Positions 43,523 through 52,554 of a DNA stretch of 64,000 nucleotides are shown here, one piece after another. This DNA is from Streptomyces sp. ASQP_92 (GTDB lineage: Bacteria; Actinomycetota; Actinomycetes; Streptomycetales; Streptomycetaceae): assembly GCF_025399895.1 (NCBI RefSeq), contig NZ_JAODUA010000003.1, positions 434,001 through 498,000 on the forward strand, written 5' to 3'. Made by a program: the position numbers and the translations under genes. Position 1 is the first letter of the stretch. Every line of letters begins with the position of its first letter. Below the pieces are notes generated by a model that had not been told where the DNA came from, ran no database searches, and was given only the letters and a program-made list of their open reading frames with translations.

Positions 43523-44301
43523 GCCAGACCGTCGACCGGGCGCTGAGCATCCTGCCGCTGCTCGCGCAGGGCCCCGCCGACCTCGGGCAGGTCGCCGACC
43601 GGCTCGGGGTGCACAAGTCCACCGCGCTGCGGCTCCTTCGCACCCTGCACGAGCACGGGCTCGTCTACCGCCAGGAGGACCAGCGCTACCGGCTCGGCGC
43701 CCGCCTCTTCGCGCTCGCCCAGGAGGCCGTCGAGAACCTCGACGTACGCGAGATCGCCCACCCCCACCTGGTAGCGCTCAACGAGCGGATCGGGCACACC
43801 GTCCACCTCGCCGTGCACGAGGAGGGCGAGGTGCTCTACATCGACAAGGTCGAGAGCCGCTACCCGGTGCGGATGTACTCGCGCATCGGCAAACCCGTCG
43901 CCATCACCGTGGCCGCCGTGGCCAAGCTGCTGCTCGCCGATCTGCCGGAGGCCGAGCGGCGCGCCGTCGCGGAGAAGCTCGATTACCCCACCTACACGTC
44001 CCGTTCGACACCCAACGCGGCCGCCTTCCTCAAGGAGCTGGCCACCGTGCGCGAACAGGGCTGGGCCACCGACCTCGGTGGCCACGAGGAGTCCATCAAC
44101 TGCGTCGGCGCGCCCATCCACGGCGCGGACGGCCGGGTCGTCGCCGCCATGTCGGTCTCCGCGCCGAACGTCGTCGTCACCGCCGAGGAACTCCTCGGCC
44201 TGCTTCCCCAGGTGCGCCGCACCGCGGAGGCCATCAGCCGCGAGTACTCCGGCACCACCACCAACACCCCATCCGCACAAGGAAGTTCCGATGACCGATA
44301 A
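43519..44301 (+). CDS. IclR-family transcriptional regulator
   Basis: A 260-residue regulator: N-terminal winged helix (LGQVADRLGVHKSTALRLLRTL, residues 20-41) and a C-terminal GAF-like effector domain (about 80-245). It is co-transcribed with the kinase (ATGA overlap) and probably binds 42281-42301. Effector unknown; a sugar acid such as KDG or glucosaminate fits the locus. Confidence 0.92.
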   Translation: MSQTVDRALSILPLLAQGPADLGQVADRLGVHKSTALRLLRTLHEHGLVYRQEDQRYRLGARLFALAQEAVENLDVREIAHPHLVALNERIGHTVHLAVHEEGEVLYIDKVESRYPVRMYSRIGKPVAITVAAVAKLLLADLPEAERRAVAEKLDYPTYTSRSTPNAAAFLKELATVREQGWATDLGGHEESINCVGAPIHGADGRVVAAMSVSAPNVVVTAEELLGLLPQVRRTAEAISREYSGTTTNTPSAQGSSDDR

Positions 44302-44704
44302 GATCGCCCTCACCCCGGCCACGCACACCACCCCGCCCGCCAGGTTCTCGCACGGAGTGCGCAAGGGGAACATCCTCCAGGTGGCGGGCCAGGTCGGCTT
44401 CCTGCCGGCGGTCGAGGGCCGGGCGCCCACCCCGGCGGGCCCCACCCTGCGCGAACAGACCCTCCAGACCTTCGCCAACGTCAAGGCGATCCTGGAGGAG
44501 GGCGGCGCGAGCTGGGACGACGTGATGATGATGCGCGTCTACCTCACGGACGTGGACCACTTCGCGGAGATGAACGAGATCTACAACGCGTACTTCGAGG
44601 AGCAGGGCCTCAAGGCCCCCGCCGCCGCCCGCACCACCGTCTACGTCGGTCTGCCGGCGGGCCTGCTCATCGAGATCGACGCCCTCGCGGTCCTGGACGC
44701 GTAA
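44291..44704 (+). CDS. RidA-family enamine/imine deaminase
   Basis: A 137-residue YjgF/YER057c/UK114 protein with the signature LKAPAAARTTVYVGLPAG, including the conserved arginine. RidA hydrolyses the reactive enamine or imine released by PLP dehydratases, giving the keto acid. Its place in an operon facing a PLP deaminase is functionally consistent. It overlaps the end of the IclR gene by 11 bases. Confidence 0.93.
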   Translation: MTDKIALTPATHTTPPARFSHGVRKGNILQVAGQVGFLPAVEGRAPTPAGPTLREQTLQTFANVKAILEEGGASWDDVMMMRVYLTDVDHFAEMNEIYNAYFEEQGLKAPAAARTTVYVGLPAGLLIEIDALAVLDA

Positions 44705-44828
44705 TTCCTTGCCCGCCTTAGTCACACCGCTCCTCCCGCCGCACGGTGCGGCGCCCCGGACCGCCGGGACGCCGTGCCGCGGTCCCCCCTGCCCTGGAAC
44801 CCCCCCTGCTGCACACCGGAGTTGGCAC

Positions 44829-46307
44829 ATGTTGTTCCACGCTGTCGCGGCCCCCGCCCCACCACCCCCCGTGCACACCGGCGGCATCCTGCCGCTGATC
44901 GGCGGCACCGCCGGTCTGCTGACCGTCGCCGTCCTCGGCATCGCGCTGCTGCTCTTCCTGATCATCAAGGTCAGGCTCCAGCCCTTCGTGGCGCTGCTCG
45001 CGGTCTCCATAGCCGTCGGCCTGGGCGCGGGCCTGTCGGTCACCGAGCTGTTTGGCACGGTCCAGAAATCCGCCGCCGTCTCGGTCGTCGAGTCCGGCAT
45101 GGGCGGCATCCTCGGTCATGTCGCGATCATCATCGGGCTCGGCACCATGCTCGGCGCGATCCTCGAAGTCAGCGGCGGCGCCGAGGTGTTGAGCGCCCGC
45201 ATGCTCGCCCTGTTCGGCGAGAAGCGCGCCCCCCTCGCGATGGGCCTCACCGGCCTGATCTTCGGCATCCCGGTCTTCTTCGACGTCGGCATCTTCGTCC
45301 TCGCACCGATCGTCTACGCGGCCGCGAAGAGGTCCGGCAAGTCGATCCTGCTGTACTGCATGCCGCTGCTCGCGGGTCTGTCCATGACCCACGCCTTCCT
45401 GCCGCCGCACCCCGGCCCGGTGGCCGCGGCCGGCCTGTTCCACGTCTCGCTCGGCTGGGTCATCCTGATGGGCGCCCTCGTGGGCCTCCCGTCCGTCCTG
45501 GCCGCCTGGGCCTACGCCGCCTGGATCGGCAAGCGCCTCTTCGTCGAGGTTCCGCAGGACATGGTCGAGGCCGCCGAGGAGGCCAAGGCCGCGGTCGCCG
45601 CCGAGCAGGCGGCCGCCGGGGTGACCCCGCGCGAGGAGCCGGTGCCGCTGGGCGCGGTGCTGGCCATCATCGGCACCCCGCTGATCCTGATCCTGGCCGC
45701 CACGTTCTCCTCGGTCGCGCTCGACCCCTCCGCCGTGCGCTCGGTCCTGGAGTTCTTCGGGAACCCGTTCGTCGCCCTCACCCTCGCGCTGGTGCTCGCC
45801 TACTACCTGCTCGGGATCCGGCGCGGCTGGTCCCGTACGTCCCTGGAGCGGGTGTCCACGGCGTCCCTGAAGCCGGTCGGCAACATCCTGCTGGTGGTCG
45901 GCGCGGGCGGCATCTTCGGCGCCGTCCTGAAGGCCTCGGGCATCGCCAACGCGCTGGCCACCACGTTCAACGACGTGGGCCTGCCGGTCATCCTGCTCGC
46001 CTGGCTGATCTCGGTCGTGCTGCGCGTGGCCCAGGGCTCGGCGACGGTGGCGATCGTCACCACGGCGGGCATCGTGGTGCCCCTGGTGGAGGGCTCCGCC
46101 TACTCCCAGGCCCATCTGGCCCTGATCATCATGGCGATCTCGGCGGGCTCGATCTTCGCCTCGCACGTGAACGACGGCGGCTTCTGGATGGTCGCCAAGT
46201 ACTTCGGCATCTCCGAACGCGACACCCTGAAGTCCTGGACGGTCCTGGAGTCGGTCCTGTCGGTGGCGGGCTTCGTGGTGGCGGCGCTGCTCAGCCTGGT
46301 GATCTAG
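44829..46307 (+). CDS. GntP-family gluconate/D-serine-type permease
   Basis: A 492-residue membrane protein with about 12-14 segments and the family motif MSMTHAFLPPHPGP-like (GLSMTHAFLPPHPGPVAAA) plus the C-terminal ASHVNDGGFWMVAKYF. GntP members import gluconate, KDG-type sugar acids or D-serine (DsdX) with protons. Here the cargo is probably the substrate of the locus. ATG 44829 gives the expected short N-terminus; upstream extension is not family-like. It ends the operon with a weak hairpin at 46315-46368. Confidence 0.93.
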   Translation: MLFHAVAAPAPPPPVHTGGILPLIGGTAGLLTVAVLGIALLLFLIIKVRLQPFVALLAVSIAVGLGAGLSVTELFGTVQKSAAVSVVESGMGGILGHVAIIIGLGTMLGAILEVSGGAEVLSARMLALFGEKRAPLAMGLTGLIFGIPVFFDVGIFVLAPIVYAAAKRSGKSILLYCMPLLAGLSMTHAFLPPHPGPVAAAGLFHVSLGWVILMGALVGLPSVLAAWAYAAWIGKRLFVEVPQDMVEAAEEAKAAVAAEQAAAGVTPREEPVPLGAVLAIIGTPLILILAATFSSVALDPSAVRSVLEFFGNPFVALTLALVLAYYLLGIRRGWSRTSLERVSTASLKPVGNILLVVGAGGIFGAVLKASGIANALATTFNDVGLPVILLAWLISVVLRVAQGSATVAIVTTAGIVVPLVEGSAYSQAHLALIIMAISAGSIFASHVNDGGFWMVAKYFGISERDTLKSWTVLESVLSVAGFVVAALLSLVI

Positions 46308-46475
46308 GGAGCTCCCGGGGGTGTCCGGCGGGGGTTCGCCTTCCATCGGCTGCTTCGGTCACCCCCGGACAACTCGGTTTGTCCACTTGCCCGTTGAGCG
46401 CCGCTGCCTCAACAATGCGCATGACAAAACCGCACCTCTTCATCATCCCAGCACCCTCAAAAAGGGAACCCCCAC

Positions 46476-47396
46476 ATGAAGAAGTCCTTCGTCGGCGCGC
46501 TCGGCGCCGTCAGTGCCCTGCTGCTCGCGGCCGCGGGCGCGGTGCCCGCCGTCGCCGCGCAGACCTCCGACGCCCCGGCGGCCCCGGTCACCACCCCGGC
46601 CAAGGCGGCGCCCGCCAAGGCGGCACCCGCCAAGGCGGCACCCGTCAAGGCGGCCCCCGTCAAGGCGGTCACCTTCGCCGGCACGGTGGCACTCAGCAAC
46701 TGCTCGGGCTCCGTGATCCGCACGCCCAGCTCGCAGCCGAACGACCCCGCCCTCGTGCTCTCCAACGGCCACTGCCTCGAAAGCGGCTTCCCCGGCCCCG
46801 GCGAGGTCATCGTCGACCAACCCTCGACCCGCTCCTTCTCGCTGCTCAACGCCTCGGGCTCGAAGGTCACGACGCTGCGCGCCAGCAAGGTCGCGTACGC
46901 CACGATGACCGACACCGACATCTCGATCTACCAGCTCACCAAGTCCTACGCCCAGATCCAGAGCGGCTACGGGATCAGCGCGCTCACCCTCAACGACGCG
47001 CACCCGACGCAGGGTTCGGCGATCAAGGTCGTCTCCGGGTACTGGAAGCGCACCTACAGCTGCAACGTGGACGGGTTCGTCTACCGGCTGAAGGAGGGCG
47101 ACTGGACCTGGAAGGACTCGGTCCGCTACACCTCGTCCTGCAACACCATCGGCGGCACCTCCGGCTCCCCGGTGATCGACACCACGACCGGCAAGGTCGT
47201 CGCCGTCAACAACACCGGCAACGAGGACGGCCAGCGCTGCACGGAGAACAACCCGTGCGAGGTCGACCAGAACGGCAACGTCACCGTGCGCCAGGGCATC
47301 AACTACGCCCAGGAGACGTACATCATCGTTCCCTGCATAGGCGCCGGCAACAAGATCGACCTCAGCCGCGCGGGCTGCACCCTGCCCAAGCCGTGA
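46476..47396 (+). CDS. Secreted trypsin-like serine protease
   Basis: A 306-residue exported protein. Signal peptide to about Ala28, then a short linker made of repeats of AAPAK/AAPVK (about 43-64). The chymotrypsin fold has His99 (LSNGHC), an aspartate probably D148 (MTDTDISIY) and Ser231 (GGTSGSPV). Six or more cysteines suggest disulfides. It should act outside the cell on protein substrates. ATG at 46476 after AAAGGGAACC. It converges with the chitinase gene. Confidence 0.9.
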   Translation: MKKSFVGALGAVSALLLAAAGAVPAVAAQTSDAPAAPVTTPAKAAPAKAAPAKAAPVKAAPVKAVTFAGTVALSNCSGSVIRTPSSQPNDPALVLSNGHCLESGFPGPGEVIVDQPSTRSFSLLNASGSKVTTLRASKVAYATMTDTDISIYQLTKSYAQIQSGYGISALTLNDAHPTQGSAIKVVSGYWKRTYSCNVDGFVYRLKEGDWTWKDSVRYTSSCNTIGGTSGSPVIDTTTGKVVAVNNTGNEDGQRCTENNPCEVDQNGNVTVRQGINYAQETYIIVPCIGAGNKIDLSRAGCTLPKP

Positions 47397-47414
47397 CCCC
47401 CTAGGACGACGCGG

Positions 47415-47448
47415 CAGCAGCGCCGCCCGCGGGGCGGGGGCGCTGCTG
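47415..47448. terminator. Terminator between the protease and chitinase genes
   Basis: CAGCAGCGCC (47415-47424) pairs with GGCGCTGCTG (47439-47448), with further outer pairing of GACGACG and CGTCGTC. Lies between converging genes. Confidence 0.8.
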
Positions 47449-47466
47449 TCGTCGTCCATCGCCGGG

Positions 47467-49164
47467 TTACGGCAGGGCGTGGACGTGCGGGCCGACCGCG
47501 TTCGACCAGGCGTTGCCCGACTTGGCGTCCCAGTTGGTGGACCAGGTCATCGCGCCGCGCAGGGTCGGGTAGGTCTTCGACGGCTTGAAGGAGCCGCAGC
47601 TCGTGCCCTTGGTCAGACAGTCGAGGGCCGCGTTGACCACGGACGGTGAGACATAGCCGCTGCCCGCGCCGGACGTCGAGGCCGGCAGGCCGAGGCCGAC
47701 CTGCGAGGGGTCGAGGCCGCCCTGGAGCTGGATGCAGGCGAGCGCGGTCAGGAAGTCGACCGTGCCCTGGGCGTAGACGTTGCCGTCGCAGCCGTTCATC
47801 GAACCGCTGTTGTAGTACTGCATGTTGACGACGGTCAGGATGTCCTTGATGTTGAGCGCCGTGCGGAAGTATTCGTTCGACGGGGACTGCATGTCGATGG
47901 TCTGCGGGGCCATCGTGATGACCAGCTTGCTGCCGGCCTTCGACGCCAGCGACTTCAACGCCTGGGTCATGTAGGTGGAGTTGAGGCCGTTCTCCAGATC
48001 GATGTCGACGCCGTCGAAGCCGTAGGTCTGCATCAGCGAGTAGACCGAGGTGGCGAAGTTGTTCGCCGAGGTGGAGTCGCTGACCGAGATCGTGCCGTTC
48101 TGGCCGCCGATCGAGATGATCACCGACTTGCCCGCCGCGTGCTTGGCCGCGATGTCCGCCTTGAACTGGTCGACGGTGTAGCCGCCGAGGCCGTTGGTGT
48201 CGAGCGTGAAGCTCACCGCGCCCGGGGTCGTCGTGGCGTCCGCGAAGGCGACCGCGATGATGTCGTAGTTCGCCGGCACATCACTGATCTTCTGGACGGT
48301 CGCGCCGTTGTTGAAGTTCTGCCAGTAGCCGGTCACCGCGTGCTTGGGCACGTTCCCGCCGCCGCCCGGGTTGCCGCCGCTCGCCGAGGTCGTCGCGGTC
48401 ACCGCCGCCGACTTCGGGGACTCGCCCGCGCTGTTGGTGGCGGTCACCTGGAACTGGTACGAGGTCGAGGCGCTCAGTCCGGTCACGGTCGCCGAACTGC
48501 CCGTCACCGACTGCACCTTGGTGCCGCCCTGGTAGACGTTGTACCCGGTCGCGTTCGACACCGCGCTCCAGGACAGGTTCACCGAGGAGGAGCTCACCGA
48601 GCCGGCCGCGAGGCCGCCGGGCGCCGCCGGAACGGTCGGGGCCGGGTCGCCGCCTCCGCCGCCGTCGGGGCCGTCCACGGAGATGTCGTCGGCGTAGTAC
48701 GCGGGCTGGCCGTACCAGCCGTGCGTGTAGATCTGCACCGAGGTGGTGGAGGCGCCGGTCTTGAAGGTGGTGGAGAGCCGGCCGTAGCCGCCACCGGTGC
48801 CGGGCGTCCAGGTCGACACATCGGTGGTGCCGGTGCCGCTCGCACCCAGGTAGACGTAACTGCCCTGCACCCAGGCGCTCAGCGTGTACGTCGAGTTGGG
48901 TTTGACGGCGACGGTCTGCGCGCACTGGGCGGTGTCGGAGCCCGACGGGGTGGCCTTGAGCGCGGCGGTGCCGTCGTGCACGGGGGAGGAGACGGTGGCG
49001 CCGCTCCCGGCCGTGCAGGTCCAGTTGGCGAGGCCCGACTCGAATCCGGCGTTCTTGGCGTTGTTGACGTCGGCCGCCTGGGCGGTGCCGGAGAGCCCGG
49101 CTATGGACAGGGCGCCGGCCGCGGCCACGGCCAGGGCGAGCCTTGCATGTCTCGCACGGTTCAC
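47467..49164 (-). CDS. Secreted chitinase: CBM, FN3 and GH18 domains
   Basis: A 565-residue exported enzyme. Signal peptide to Ala30/31, an N-terminal carbohydrate-binding beta-sandwich (32-166), a fibronectin type III domain (178-262) and a GH18 barrel (275-565). The catalytic motif is FDGVDIDLE with Glu391 as the acid. It hydrolyses chitin in the medium. The DasR-type box at 49243-49254 overlaps the promoter, as in other streptomycete chitinases. ATG at 49164. Confidence 0.95.
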   Translation of the reverse strand: MNRARHARLALAVAAAGALSIAGLSGTAQAADVNNAKNAGFESGLANWTCTAGSGATVSSPVHDGTAALKATPSGSDTAQCAQTVAVKPNSTYTLSAWVQGSYVYLGASGTGTTDVSTWTPGTGGGYGRLSTTFKTGASTTSVQIYTHGWYGQPAYYADDISVDGPDGGGGGDPAPTVPAAPGGLAAGSVSSSSVNLSWSAVSNATGYNVYQGGTKVQSVTGSSATVTGLSASTSYQFQVTATNSAGESPKSAAVTATTSASGGNPGGGGNVPKHAVTGYWQNFNNGATVQKISDVPANYDIIAVAFADATTTPGAVSFTLDTNGLGGYTVDQFKADIAAKHAAGKSVIISIGGQNGTISVSDSTSANNFATSVYSLMQTYGFDGVDIDLENGLNSTYMTQALKSLASKAGSKLVITMAPQTIDMQSPSNEYFRTALNIKDILTVVNMQYYNSGSMNGCDGNVYAQGTVDFLTALACIQLQGGLDPSQVGLGLPASTSGAGSGYVSPSVVNAALDCLTKGTSCGSFKPSKTYPTLRGAMTWSTNWDAKSGNAWSNAVGPHVHALP

Positions 49165-49242
49165 GTGCTGCCTCCGGGAGGGGAGTGGGGAGGGCGGGGA
49201 GGAGGACGGGGAAGTGGGGGTGGGCGTCCTGGTCGGACAACA

Positions 49243-49267
49243 TGGTCCAGACCAATTGGGTTGTCAA
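49243..49267 (-). promoter_or_regulatory. Chitinase promoter with a DasR-responsive element (dre)
   Basis: On the - strand, TTGACA (49267-49262) is the -35. The palindrome TGGTCTGGACCA (49254-49243) fills the spacer and touches the -10. It matches the GlcNAc-responsive DasR consensus built on TGGTCTAGACCA, so release by glucosamine-6-phosphate is expected. Confidence 0.8.
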
Positions 49268-49483
49268 GACCTCCGGCACCGACCGTCCGGATCGATTCAG
49301 GCCGCCGGTTGGCCGACTTTCGGCGCATCATTCGTCCCACGCGTACCAAAACCAGCCGCGGAAGCACACAGGAAAGGAGAAGACGGTTCTCCGCCCGGTA
49401 AGTCGTGGATAAAGTGCTGAGGCAGGTGGGAATCGCAGCAGTCAGTCGCGGTCACGGGGGCTCGTACGGGCTCCGGGACCGAA

Positions 49484-49549
49484 GCGAACGGGGGCCCGAG
49501 GTGGCGACCGCGATCAGCGAACGGGGGCCCGAGACGTGCCGACCGCGAT
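49484..49549 (+). repeat. Tandem 33-bp duplication across a start codon
   Basis: GCGAACGGGGGCCCGAG followed by GTGGCGACCGCGAT (49484-49514) is repeated as the same 17 bases followed by ACGTGCCGACCGCGAT (49517-49549). The second copy carries the GTG start of the next gene; the first would start a 16-codon ORF ending in TAG. This lies in the 371-base gap 49165-49535, which otherwise holds only the chitinase promoter. Confidence 0.8.
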
Positions 49550-50468
49550 AGCCGTCACCAGCCCCGACCTGGTGCTGCCGCCGACCGATCCGCAGACGCC
49601 GCTCGCGGCGCTGCTCCAGTCCCCCGACGCCCAGCCGCTGGACGCGGCGCTCGTCGACATGCACCGCCTCCTGGAACAGCACGGCTATGTGATCGCCTTC
49701 TTTCCCGCCTCTCTTTCCGCGGCCCACGAACACCGGCTGCACACCGTGCGGTCGCTGCTGGAAACCGACCGGGTCACCCTGATCAAGTCCGATCTGCCGC
49801 CGCTGGGACTGGCCATCCTGGTACGGCAGTTGAGGCAGCTCTCCGTCTGCGACTTCAGCCCCGGTGTGATCGCCTCGGCGGCCCGGCTGCTCTCGCACTA
49901 CATCCACGCGGGCGCCGTCCTCAACTCCGTGACCCGCCTGGAGCGCGTCCCGGTCGGCCTCACCGCGCACGCCAGGTCATGGATGCCGGGCAGTCAGTTC
50001 GCCGTCCTCGCCCACCCCCGGCCCCAGCTCGTCAAGGTGGGCCCCGGGGCCACCTTGGCCGGGCCGGACTTCGCCTGCGAGATGCTGGTGGCCCCGGGGA
50101 GCGCGGGCTCCGACTGGGTCACCATGGCGCTGGCCCCCGCCTGGCAGGTCAAAGCCGTGCAGGAGACCGTGCTGCCCGCCGACTCGGCCGCCTGGTGGGG
50201 CACCGGCAAGGTGACCGAGTTCGCCGCCTATCTGCCCGACATCTCGGTCCTCTACCAACTCGTCGCCTCCGTACGGCGCGAGCAGTGCCGCTGGTGCGCC
50301 ATGGAGCTGATCGGCGACCGCTGTGGGTTCTGCGCCTCGCACCAGCCGCCCGAGGAGGAGCCGGAGGCCACCGGCGCCGCCGCCCTCGGGCCCGTACCCG
50401 CCTCCGCCTACCGCGCCCGCCCCCTCACCCGGGCCGAACGCCGCCGCGCCATCGCGCCGGGCCCGTAG
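49536..50468 (+). CDS. Conserved hypothetical protein at the head of the Tad cluster
   Basis: A 310-residue soluble protein. Residues 35-140 are helical (DAALVDMHRLLEQHGYVIAF). The C-terminal third has a four-cysteine group C-x2-C-x8-C-x2-C (RRE-QCRWCAMELIGDRCGFC), likely a zinc ribbon. Not recognised as any Tad protein. The GTG start at 49536 lies in the second copy of a duplication and lacks a strong ribosome site. The next gene, CpaB, is 132 bases on. Confidence 0.65.
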   Translation: MPTAIAVTSPDLVLPPTDPQTPLAALLQSPDAQPLDAALVDMHRLLEQHGYVIAFFPASLSAAHEHRLHTVRSLLETDRVTLIKSDLPPLGLAILVRQLRQLSVCDFSPGVIASAARLLSHYIHAGAVLNSVTRLERVPVGLTAHARSWMPGSQFAVLAHPRPQLVKVGPGATLAGPDFACEMLVAPGSAGSDWVTMALAPAWQVKAVQETVLPADSAAWWGTGKVTEFAAYLPDISVLYQLVASVRREQCRWCAMELIGDRCGFCASHQPPEEEPEATGAAALGPVPASAYRARPLTRAERRRAIAPGP

Positions 50469-50600
50469 GAGCCGGTCCCGGGCCCCGCTCGGAGCCCCGG
50501 GCGGGACGGCGCCGCCGAGCCCGGTCCCGGCCCCAACCCGCGCCAGCAGCACGCCACTTGCCCGCTCTGCCCCACGTCAGCGAACGAGGTCGTACGGTCA

Positions 50601-51308
50601 ATGAACTCCCGCCAGCGCCGCGGCATCATCCTTCTCCTCCTCTCGGTCCTGTGCGCCCTGGGGGCGTTCGCCGGGGTGCTCACGGTGATCAGCGACGTGG
50701 ACTCCAAGGTGGGCCCCGAGGTGACGGCGTACAGACTCAAGGACGACATCGACGCCTACGCCCCCCTGAGGGCCGACCAGTTCGCGCGGACGAGCATGCC
50801 CAAGCGCTGGCTCTCCCAGGGCGCGGTCACCGACCTCACGGACGTCGTCGGCAAGATGGCCGCCACCCACCTCACCAAGGGCTCCCTCCTCCAGGACGGC
50901 ATGTTCACCGACCGGCCCCAACTCAAGCCGGGCGAACAGGAGATCGCCATCATGATCGACGCGTCCACCGGGGTCGCCGGAAAGATCAACGGAAGCGACA
51001 GCGTCAACATCTTCGCCACCTTCGCCGCCACCAAACAGGGCGAGACGCCCGTCTCCAAGCTCATCGTGGCCAACGCCCGGGTCATCCAGGTGGGCGCCGT
51101 CCAGGCACTCAACCCCTCGGCCGCCGACAAGAACCAGACCACCCAGGCCGTCCCGATCACCTTCGCCCTCAGCACCCTCGACGCCCAACGGGTGGCCTAC
51201 GCCGAGTCGTTCGCCACCCATGTCCGCCTCGCGCTCGTCGGCCGCGGCAACGGCGACAGCGCGATCCCGCCCGGTGACCGTACGTACCGGCTCGAAAAGG
51301 ACCAGTGA
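50601..51308 (+). CDS. cpaB: Flp/Tad pilus assembly protein CpaB (RcpC), SAF domain
   Basis: A 235-residue protein with one N-terminal membrane segment (8-31) and an external SAF/RcpC-like domain (about 45-200, ending in the RTYRLEKDQ tail). CpaB is an envelope-located part of Tad pilus systems; in actinomycetes it has no outer membrane to work with. ATG at 50601 after GAGGTCG. First clearly Tad-specific gene of the operon. Confidence 0.85.
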   Translation: MNSRQRRGIILLLLSVLCALGAFAGVLTVISDVDSKVGPEVTAYRLKDDIDAYAPLRADQFARTSMPKRWLSQGAVTDLTDVVGKMAATHLTKGSLLQDGMFTDRPQLKPGEQEIAIMIDASTGVAGKINGSDSVNIFATFAATKQGETPVSKLIVANARVIQVGAVQALNPSAADKNQTTQAVPITFALSTLDAQRVAYAESFATHVRLALVGRGNGDSAIPPGDRTYRLEKDQ

Positions 51309-51315
51309 GGTGCGG

Positions 51316-52554
51316 ATGACCACTCGAATCCTGCCCGCCGTCGCCGACGCGGACGCCGCCCGGTCCGTCACCACCCTGCTCAGCCAACTCCCCGACGCCG
51401 AACCCGCGGTGCCGGTCGGCGACTCCACCCAGCTGCTCGACACCCTGGCCCGGCTCGCCGGGGAGTCCCTGGACGAACTCCCCGAGGTCGTCCTCGTCCA
51501 CGAACGCATCGGGCCCACCCCCGCTCTGGAACTGATCCGCGAGGTCGCCCTGCGCTTCCCCGCGATCGGCGTCGTGCTCATCTCCTCCGACGCGGGGCCC
51601 GCCGTCTTCTCCGCCGCGATGGACTCCGGCGCCCGGGGCCTGGTCGCGCTGCCGCTGTCCTACGAGGAGCTGGCGGTCCGCGTCCAGGCGGCGGCCCAGT
51701 GGTCCGCGGGCGTACGCCGCCACCTGGGCGCGAGCCTCGACGTCTTCACCGGGCCCGGCGGCACCGTCACCACCGTCACCGGAGCCAAGGGCGGCGTCGG
51801 AACCACCCTCGTCGCCGTCCAACTCGCCCTCGCCGCACGGGCGTCGGGCCGTACCACCGTGCTGCTCGACATGGACCTCCAGGCCGGTGACGTCGCCTCC
51901 TACCTCGACGTCCAGTTCCGGCGCTCCATCGCCGACCTCGCGGCCATCACCGACATCTCGCCCCGGGTCCTCGCCGACGCCGTCTTCACCCATGAGAGCG
52001 GGCTCGCCCTGCTGCTCGCTCCCGGCGAGGGCGAACGCGGCGAGGAGGTCACCGACCGGGCCGCCCGCCAGATCATCGGCGCCCTGCGCACCCGCTACGA
52101 GACCGTCGTCGTGGACTGCGGCAGCCAGCTCACCGCCGCCAACGCCGCCGTCGTCGAGATGGCCGACGTGGCGCTCCTCGTCACCACCCCCGACGTCGTG
52201 TCCGTACGGGGTGCCAAGCGGACCGTACGGATGTGGGACCGGCTCCAGATCCGCAAGGCCGAGGAGACCACCACCGTGGTGAACCGGCACACCCGCAGCA
52301 CCGAGATCCAGCCTCCGCTCGTCCAGAAGATCACCGGGACCCGGGTCGCCCAGACCGCGGTGCCGGCCCACTTCAAGGAGCTCCAGTCCGTCGTGGACGC
52401 GGGCCGCCTGCACGACCTCGACGGCCGGAGCACCATCCGCCAGGCGCTGTGGGCCCTGGCCGGAGAGCTCGGCCTGCTCAAGGCGCCGGAGGGCAGGGCG
52501 AAGGCCCGGGCGGCCCGGGGCTCGGGCCTCGTGCTCAGGCGCAGGGGCGGCTGA
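51316..52554 (+). CDS. CpaE-like pilus assembly ATPase
   Basis: A 412-residue ParA/MinD-type protein. An N-terminal receiver-like domain (1-125), without all phosphoacceptor acidic residues, precedes the deviant Walker A TGAKGGVGTT (155-164). Family members position the pilus machine at the cell pole or membrane. ATG 51316 (RBS GAGG); the stop overlaps the next gene by one base. Confidence 0.87.
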   Translation: MTTRILPAVADADAARSVTTLLSQLPDAEPAVPVGDSTQLLDTLARLAGESLDELPEVVLVHERIGPTPALELIREVALRFPAIGVVLISSDAGPAVFSAAMDSGARGLVALPLSYEELAVRVQAAAQWSAGVRRHLGASLDVFTGPGGTVTTVTGAKGGVGTTLVAVQLALAARASGRTTVLLDMDLQAGDVASYLDVQFRRSIADLAAITDISPRVLADAVFTHESGLALLLAPGEGERGEEVTDRAARQIIGALRTRYETVVVDCGSQLTAANAAVVEMADVALLVTTPDVVSVRGAKRTVRMWDRLQIRKAEETTTVVNRHTRSTEIQPPLVQKITGTRVAQTAVPAHFKELQSVVDAGRLHDLDGRSTIRQALWALAGELGLLKAPEGRAKARAARGSGLVLRRRGG

